A stretch of 64,000 nucleotides of DNA, taken from contig CAVUSZ010000020.1 of NCBI GenBank assembly GCA_963744255.1, forward strand, positions 62,001-126,000, read 5' to 3'. Under the pieces are notes generated by a model, which made no database searches, had not been told where the DNA came from, and saw only the letters and a program-made list of their open reading frames with translations. This stretch comes from DATEDA01 sp963744255 (GTDB lineage: Bacteria > Pseudomonadota > Gammaproteobacteria > Burkholderiales > SG8-39). A program made the translations under genes and the position numbers. This document shows, piece after piece, positions 59,598 through 64,000 of this stretch (position 1 is the first letter of the stretch; each line of letters opens with the position of its first letter).

Positions 59598-60578
59598 ATG
59601 CACGCGTTCAAAAAAGGCGTCAATCGGCTCGTTGCCGCCGCCTGCGCGGCCGCCGTCTCGAGCGTCGCGCTCGCGCAGACGTTCCCCGCGAAGCCGATCA
59701 CGATCATCGTGCCGTTCCCGCCGGGCGGCGTCACCGATCCGGTCGCGCGACAGGTCGGCCAGCGAGTGGCCGAGAACGTGAAGCAGGCGGTCATCGTCGA
59801 GAACAAGCCGGGCGCGAGCGGCATCATCGCGTCCGAATACGTGAAGCGGCAGCCGGCTGACGGCTATACGGTGCTCTTCGCGTTTACCGGCTCGCACGCG
59901 GTGAACCCTACGCTGTACTCGAAGCTGCCGTACGACCCGCAGAAGGACTTCCAGCCGGTCACGCTGATCATCAACACGCCGCATATCCTCGTCGTGCCTG
60001 CAGACAGCCCGGTCAAGACCGTGGCCGATCTGGTCGCGCTCGCGAAATCGAAACCGGGCGGGCTCACGTTCGCTTCCCAGGGAATCGGCGCCGGCGGCCA
60101 TCTGCTCGGCGAGATGCTAAAGGCACAAGCGAAGGCGAATCTTTCGCACGTGCCCTACAAGGGCTCGGCGCCGGCGTTGACGGACATGCTGGCGGGCCGG
60201 GTGGACCTCTTCTTCGACGCGATGGTGACGAGCCTGCCCTACGTGCGCGACGGGAAGCTCCGCGCGCTCGCGATCGCCAACAACACGCGCTCGAAGCTGC
60301 TGCCGAACGTCCCGACGATGGCCGAGGCCGGCTTCCCGGGCGTCGAGATGGATCAGTGGTTCGGGATGATGGTCCCGGCGGGGACACCCGCGCCCGTCGT
60401 CGCGAAGTTGAACGAGGAGTTCATCAAGGCCGTGCGCAGCCCGGACATCGAGAAGTCGCTCACGGAGCGTGGCCTCGACGTCGTCACCAGCACGCCGGAC
60501 CAGTTCGCGGCAGCAATCAAGGCCGACACCGCGACGCTCGGGAAGGTGGTCAAGGAGTCCGGCGCGAAGGCGGATTGA
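59598..60578 (+). CDS. Bug/TctC-family periplasmic receptor
   Basis: The 326-residue protein has a signal peptide (about 26 residues, ending SVALA) then TFPAKPITIIVPFPPGGVTD, VENKPGASGIIASEYVKRQP, SHVPYKGSAPALTDMLAGRV and PTMAEAGFPGVEMDQWFGMM. An AGGAGGGG ribosome binding site precedes the ATG. It closes the MarR-regulated operon on the plus strand and probably binds the aromatic or related acid that the ligase activates. The fourth Bug receptor in the window, again without TctA/TctB genes. Confidence 0.93.
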   Translation: MHAFKKGVNRLVAAACAAAVSSVALAQTFPAKPITIIVPFPPGGVTDPVARQVGQRVAENVKQAVIVENKPGASGIIASEYVKRQPADGYTVLFAFTGSHAVNPTLYSKLPYDPQKDFQPVTLIINTPHILVVPADSPVKTVADLVALAKSKPGGLTFASQGIGAGGHLLGEMLKAQAKANLSHVPYKGSAPALTDMLAGRVDLFFDAMVTSLPYVRDGKLRALAIANNTRSKLLPNVPTMAEAGFPGVEMDQWFGMMVPAGTPAPVVAKLNEEFIKAVRSPDIEKSLTERGLDVVTSTPDQFAAAIKADTATLGKVVKESGAKAD

Positions 60579-60885
60579 GGTCCGGAGCTTCTCCTCGCGG
60601 GGGGAGTGTGCTCCGCCCGAGCGGTCGTTGACCCTGGGCTCCGCGCGCGGGATTCAGCGGCTCGGAGGGACAACTCGCGATGCCGGAAGCGTAACGATGC
60701 GAGCGGCTGGCCCGTGACCCGAGCCGAATCGGGCTGCCGTCGGGACCGCTGGCTAAATTCCACCGTCGACAGCGCCGGGACGGAAAGCGACATCGACCGA
60801 TCGGCAGGGTCCGGCCATGAGCCGGTCGTAGCGCACGGAAACGAAGAATCCCTCGAAACCAGGCGAACACATTCCGGCAAACACG
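60579..60885. other. Intergenic stretch between a Bug receptor and an esterase gene
   Basis: About 300 bp with no recognisable gene. An imperfect GGAGC ... GCTCC pairing near 60584-60614 could be a weak terminator for the upstream operon. I see no clear promoter for the esterase. Confidence 0.35.
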
Positions 60886-61809
60886 ATGGCGCTCAACGCG
60901 GCATTGAAGCAACTCATTGAAACCAAGCTGGCGCATACGCACGAGCCGCAGTGGGCGCTGCCGATCACAGAGGTTCGTCAGGCATTCCGCAATCTCTGGA
61001 CACCCGCCATCACTGGTGAGTTGGTCTCGATACGCCGCATCGAGGATGTGACGATTCCCGGCGTGGACACCCCCATTCCGACGCGCGTCTACGCGCCAGA
61101 CCGCCCGGAGCCATGTCCGATCATGCTGTATTTCCATGGCGGAGGGTACGTGAAGGGCGGAATCGAAGAGAGCGACGCATTCTGTCGCAACCTTGCCCGT
61201 GTCACCCGACACATGGTGCTCTCGATCGATTACCGTTTGGCGCCCGAACACCGCTTTCCTGCGGCGCTCGATGATGCAGTGGCGGCAACAATCTGGGCAG
61301 GGACTCACGCCGTCGACCTCGGCGGCGCGCCGGGTCCTATCGTCGTGTGCGGCGAAAGTGCAGGAGGGAATCTGGCCGCGGTCACCTGTCTGCGCTTGCG
61401 GTCGAACCCGGGCGTCGCGATCCGCTATCAGGTATTGCTGCAGCCGGTGGTCGACTTCACGCTGTCGTTTCCGTCCATCGCCATGCCGTCCACCGAATGC
61501 CTCGTGCCTCGCGAGGACTTGGCGTGGTATTACCAAACCTATTGCGGCGACCAGTGCGACCCGAGGGATCCACGCGTCTCGCCAATCTACGCCCAGGATC
61601 TCTCCGGCCTGCCGCCAGCGCTGATCATCGCCGCCGAATACGACACGTTGCGCGACGAAGCGGAAGCGTATGCCGAACGGCTGAAGACTGCGGGGGTTGC
61701 GACCCGATACATCTGCGCCGACGGCATGGTGCACGGTTTTCTGCAGATGCGCGGCATCGTTCCGGACGCACAGATCGCAACCGAGGAAATCGCACGAGCC
61801 TTGAATTGA
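60886..61809 (+). CDS. HSL-type alpha/beta hydrolase (carboxylesterase)
   Basis: The 307-residue enzyme belongs to the hormone-sensitive lipase group: LYFHGGGYVKGG with the oxyanion HGGG, SIDYRLAPEHRFPAALDD, the nucleophile elbow VVCGESAGGNLAA, the Asp in AAEYDTLRDEAEAYAERLK and the His in DGMVHGFLQM. All catalytic residues are present. No signal peptide, so cytoplasmic. It hydrolyses small esters or lactones. The gene has a somewhat lower GC content than the neighbouring operons and no obvious operon partner; it may have been acquired separately. Confidence 0.92.
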   Translation: MALNAALKQLIETKLAHTHEPQWALPITEVRQAFRNLWTPAITGELVSIRRIEDVTIPGVDTPIPTRVYAPDRPEPCPIMLYFHGGGYVKGGIEESDAFCRNLARVTRHMVLSIDYRLAPEHRFPAALDDAVAATIWAGTHAVDLGGAPGPIVVCGESAGGNLAAVTCLRLRSNPGVAIRYQVLLQPVVDFTLSFPSIAMPSTECLVPREDLAWYYQTYCGDQCDPRDPRVSPIYAQDLSGLPPALIIAAEYDTLRDEAEAYAERLKTAGVATRYICADGMVHGFLQMRGIVPDAQIATEEIARALN

Positions 61810-61947
61810 TGGAACGCAGCCACGCCGAACCTGATGGCCAATGGCGGTGGCTATGGCCGCCGCCTCGGGCAGCAACGGGTCGAAAGCGATCAGCCGTGAC
61901 GTGGGACCCGACGATGTCGAGTCTTTGTCTTCTCTTCTCGGTCCCGG

Positions 61948-63045
61948 TCAGTACAACACGACCGGATTGCCCGGCGAACCCGTGGCGCCGATCATCTTCA
62001 ACGGCGCCCAGATGAACGCGCCCTCGTAGATCTTGGCGTCGACCAGTGACTTGGTGTCCACGTTCTCAAGGTTCCAGATCCCGCGGCGGGTCTGCATGCC
62101 GGTATGGCAAGGCACCGCGTGCTCGTTGCCTTCCTCGCCGAACGGCTGCGAATCGTTCGCCGAGGTGTCGCCCATCGTCAGCGCGATGTCGCGCGACGCC
62201 AGATATTCGCAGGCGCTGGAGCCGAACCCCGGTTCGCCTTTGTCCCAGATCGCCCGCGCGGCGGCGCGCTGCTCCGAGGTCATCGTCTTGTACCGGTCGT
62301 TGCTCCAGGTGTTGCCCTGGCCGGTGTGCAGCGCCACGCAATCGCCGGGCATGATCTCCGACAGGCGTGCCATCTTCATGATGCCTTGCACGTCGTCCGC
62401 GGTCACGATGCCCGGCGACGTCGCGCTGTCCGGAATCGGCAGCGTCTCGGCGTTTGCCGGCAGCTTGCCTTGCTGCTTGCGATACGCAACGGCATCGAGG
62501 ACGACCAGCCGGCAGACGAAGCCGAGCTCGGCGACGTGCTCCACGCCGAGCGGACCCATGCCCACCACGCGGCCACCGGCGCCGCGTTCGTAGGCATCCT
62601 AGGTGAGGCGGCCGTTGTACATCATCGGCCCCTTGGAGGTGTTCACGCCGATGTGTCCGGGACCGTCGAACTGCGTGCCGATCTGGCCGAGCTCGGCGGT
62701 CACGAGCTCGTCGTGGTAGATGAGTGCGTTCTTGCCGAACGGGCCGCCGGTCGGCGTCCCGGGAATGGTCAACTGCCACCCGCGCGGGCCGAAGGCGGGC
62801 ACCTCGCGGTGATAGTACTTCCCGATCGTGATGGCCTTGTACTGTTTCACCGTCGCCAACGCCCGCTTGATGTTCGCGGAATTCTTGGTGTGGTTGGCGC
62901 TGCCCGCCTTGTCTTCCGCGCCCCACTTGGACGGCCACCACTTCTCCGTGAATGGCGCGTCATTCACCGGTCCCTTGAGAGCCTGGGCCAGGACCACCCC
63001 GGCGAACCCTGCGAGCGCCGCTCCGGCGATGCTGGAAAGTTTCAT
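61948..63045 (-). pseudogene. Cyclase-family (kynurenine formamidase-like) secreted protein interrupted by an amber codon
   Basis: One frame runs from ATG 63045 to the TAG read on the minus strand at 61948-61950, about 365 codons, with a single in-frame TAG at 62601-62599. Before it: a leader (about 20 residues, ending GVVLA), GPRGWQLTIPGTPTGG and IGTQFDGPGHIGVNTSKGPM, the metal-binding cyclase motif. After it: LVVLDAVAYRKQQGKLPANA, MPGDCVALHTGQGNTWSNDR and HAVPCHTGMQTRRGIWNLEN. The phase is unchanged, so a single base change, probably CAG to TAG, explains it. Cyclase-family proteins are metal-dependent hydrolases. The unbroken second half suggests a recent mutation or a read error. Confidence 0.83.
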
Positions 63046-63345
63046 GGAACTGTCTCCTTCCCGAAAGGTATTGACGCCACTGGGAGGGCGAATAACCGCA
63101 CGATAAACCTCGCCATCCCGTATTCATACGCGCTCCGGGCCGTCACTAGCCCGCGCGTCCGGCCGCAGTGAGTGCTGCGAAAGGGGCGGGGGAGTATAGA
63201 TCGGCCGTGCGGACGGGGGGCCTAGACCATTCATCGGATTGAGCCGCAGGCTCTAGCGCGGGAAGATGCGATAGGAGAGAGGCCCCTTGCGGGCGTCCGA
63301 CCCGGGGCTTGATGAGCTCCCGCCTCGCGCACCAAGGAGATCGAA
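63046..63345. other. Intergenic stretch before the DUF2278 gene
   Basis: About 300 bp between divergent genes. No protein-coding similarity is seen. AAGGAGA at 63334-63340 is the ribosome binding site of the gene at 63346. Confidence 0.4.
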
Positions 63346-64000
63346 ATGCCCCTGAACAAGTACGGCGTCCTGGTCGGCAAAGCCGTCGCCGCCCGCCGCG
63401 AGAACGACGATGACACGCCCCACTACCAGGTCCAGCTGGGCGCTGCCGGCACGAGCTACCGCATCGCCGTCAACGTCAAGTCGAACGAGTATCCGTCCGA
63501 GCTGCTGTATCTGATCAAGGAGGATTTCAGCCACCCGATCCTGGCGCGGTTGGCCGATCTGCACGAGGGCTTCGCGCCACTGCCATCACAGCCGGGCGGG
63601 ATGGCGCTCGACTTCATACGCGGCAACCTGTTCGACCGCAGCGAGATGCGCCTGCTGCCGCACAACGTGCCGGGCCCCGACAACGATCTGAGCGACCGCA
63701 TCGAGCACTACGTCAAGCGCGCCATCAGCGAGCCCGGCGCGCTCGTGTTCGCCTTCGGCCAGCGCTGGGGTCCGGAGCAGGGGCAGCGGGACAAGGTCTT
63801 CGGCTTCCAGCCCGGCAACGGCATTCATGACATCCACATGAACCAGGGCAACGTCGCCCGCTATCGCGAGGACGACGGGGTCTGGCAAGACGGCGGGCTG
63901 CTGCTGCGCTTTCCCGCCAGCGACCGGTGGGTCGGCCTCTTTCTCGGGTTCCAGTCCCAGGCGTGGCACACGGACGACGTCACCGGACATGCCATCGAAC
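63346..64000 (+). CDS. DUF2278 (YukJ-like) protein, 3' end outside the window
   Basis: From ATG 63346, behind AAGGAGA, a frame stays open to the window end (218 codons). It reads MPLNKYGVLVGKAVAARREN, YRIAVNVKSNEYPSELLYLI, FIRGNLFDRSEMRLLPHNVP, GPDNDLSDRIEHYVKRAI, GNGIHDIHMNQGNVARY and DGGLLLRFPASDRWVGLFLG, all typical of DUF2278. The family is about 220-300 residues long, so most of it is present. Its function is unknown; the conserved GNGIHDIHMNQGN and His residues suggest a metal or nucleotide site. Diverges from the cyclase-family gene. Confidence 0.88.
   Translation, partial: MPLNKYGVLVGKAVAARRENDDDTPHYQVQLGAAGTSYRIAVNVKSNEYPSELLYLIKEDFSHPILARLADLHEGFAPLPSQPGGMALDFIRGNLFDRSEMRLLPHNVPGPDNDLSDRIEHYVKRAISEPGALVFAFGQRWGPEQGQRDKVFGFQPGNGIHDIHMNQGNVARYREDDGVWQDGGLLLRFPASDRWVGLFLGFQSQAWHTDDVTGHAIE

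Noticed and set aside
63239..63251. Shared TGAGCCGCAGGCT near 45710 and 63239 as a mobile-element end
   Set aside because: Only 13 bp, no inverted partner and no target duplication; likely chance.
1..64000. CRISPR arrays, tRNA or rRNA genes, complete insertion sequences, phage structural genes
   Set aside because: I looked for regularly spaced repeats, tRNA-like cloverleaf sequence, transposase or integrase motifs on both strands and saw none.

Overview
The window is very GC-rich DNA from a bacterium, most likely a soil or freshwater betaproteobacterium of the Burkholderiales type. The main evidence is four Bug/TctC-family periplasmic receptors, a family greatly expanded in that group, together with many CoA-dependent catabolic genes, IclR, MarR and LysR regulators, and intracellular and secreted polyhydroxybutyrate depolymerases. 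I see no rRNA, tRNA, CRISPR array, complete insertion sequence or phage genes.

Layout. (1) 1-2483: the end of a molybdenum hydroxylase subunit and a UraA-type uracil permease. (2) 2484-7505: an accessory patch with an ORF6N-domain gene between 16-bp direct repeats, the 3' stump of a second UraA permease, a lipoprotein, a RelE-like toxin gene broken by an amber codon with its intact antitoxin, a VapC stump, an MNT/HEPN pair and a response-regulator stump. (3) 7506-20132: the most interesting block. It has hydantoinase A and B, a ring-opening amidohydrolase of the barbiturase/cyanuric acid hydrolase family, a complete NitT/TauT-type ABC importer, FdrA-like and DUF1116 (YlbE-like) proteins, and an amidase. 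Most genes from 12027 on overlap by 1-4 bp. With the permease and hydroxylase to the left it reads as a route for taking up, hydroxylating and opening an N-heterocycle such as a pyrimidine, with possible carbamoyl transfer. (4) 20129-31026: housekeeping-like genes, then a CoA/aromatic group (PaaY-like protein, HpaI-like aldolase, enoyl-CoA hydratase, MFS transporter, FAD monooxygenase, acyl-CoA ligase, amidohydrolase). (5) 31225-41000: PHB depolymerases, small membrane and secreted proteins, a zinc protease candidate, a tandem pair of 61-aa secreted proteins beside a LysR regulator, an aldehyde dehydrogenase, a thioesterase and a carboxymuconolactone decarboxylase-like protein.

(6) 40823-55928: CoA-ester catabolism. 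A two-gene CoA-transferase is followed by minus-strand genes: AtuA-like pair, NDP-forming acyl-CoA synthetase, SDR, enoyl-CoA hydratase, two Bug receptors, MaoC hydratase, DUF35 protein, thiolase and an IclR regulator. A lower-GC insert (about 45300-46700) carries an aldolase stump and a 2-hydroxyacid dehydrogenase. (7) 56160-60578: MarR, crotonase, feruloyl-CoA synthase-like ligase, amidohydrolase stump and Bug receptor, with a perfect MarR-type palindrome on the promoter. (8) 60886-64000: an HSL-type esterase, an amber-interrupted cyclase-family gene, and a DUF2278 gene running off the end.

Six otherwise well-preserved genes carry single-base frameshifts (nine events), eight of them equivalent to +1 insertions. 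That bias suggests uncorrected insertion errors in the assembly rather than decay, so these genes should be treated as probably intact until the reads are checked. The amber codons at 4827 and 62599 and the deletion stumps are a different kind of lesion and more likely real.
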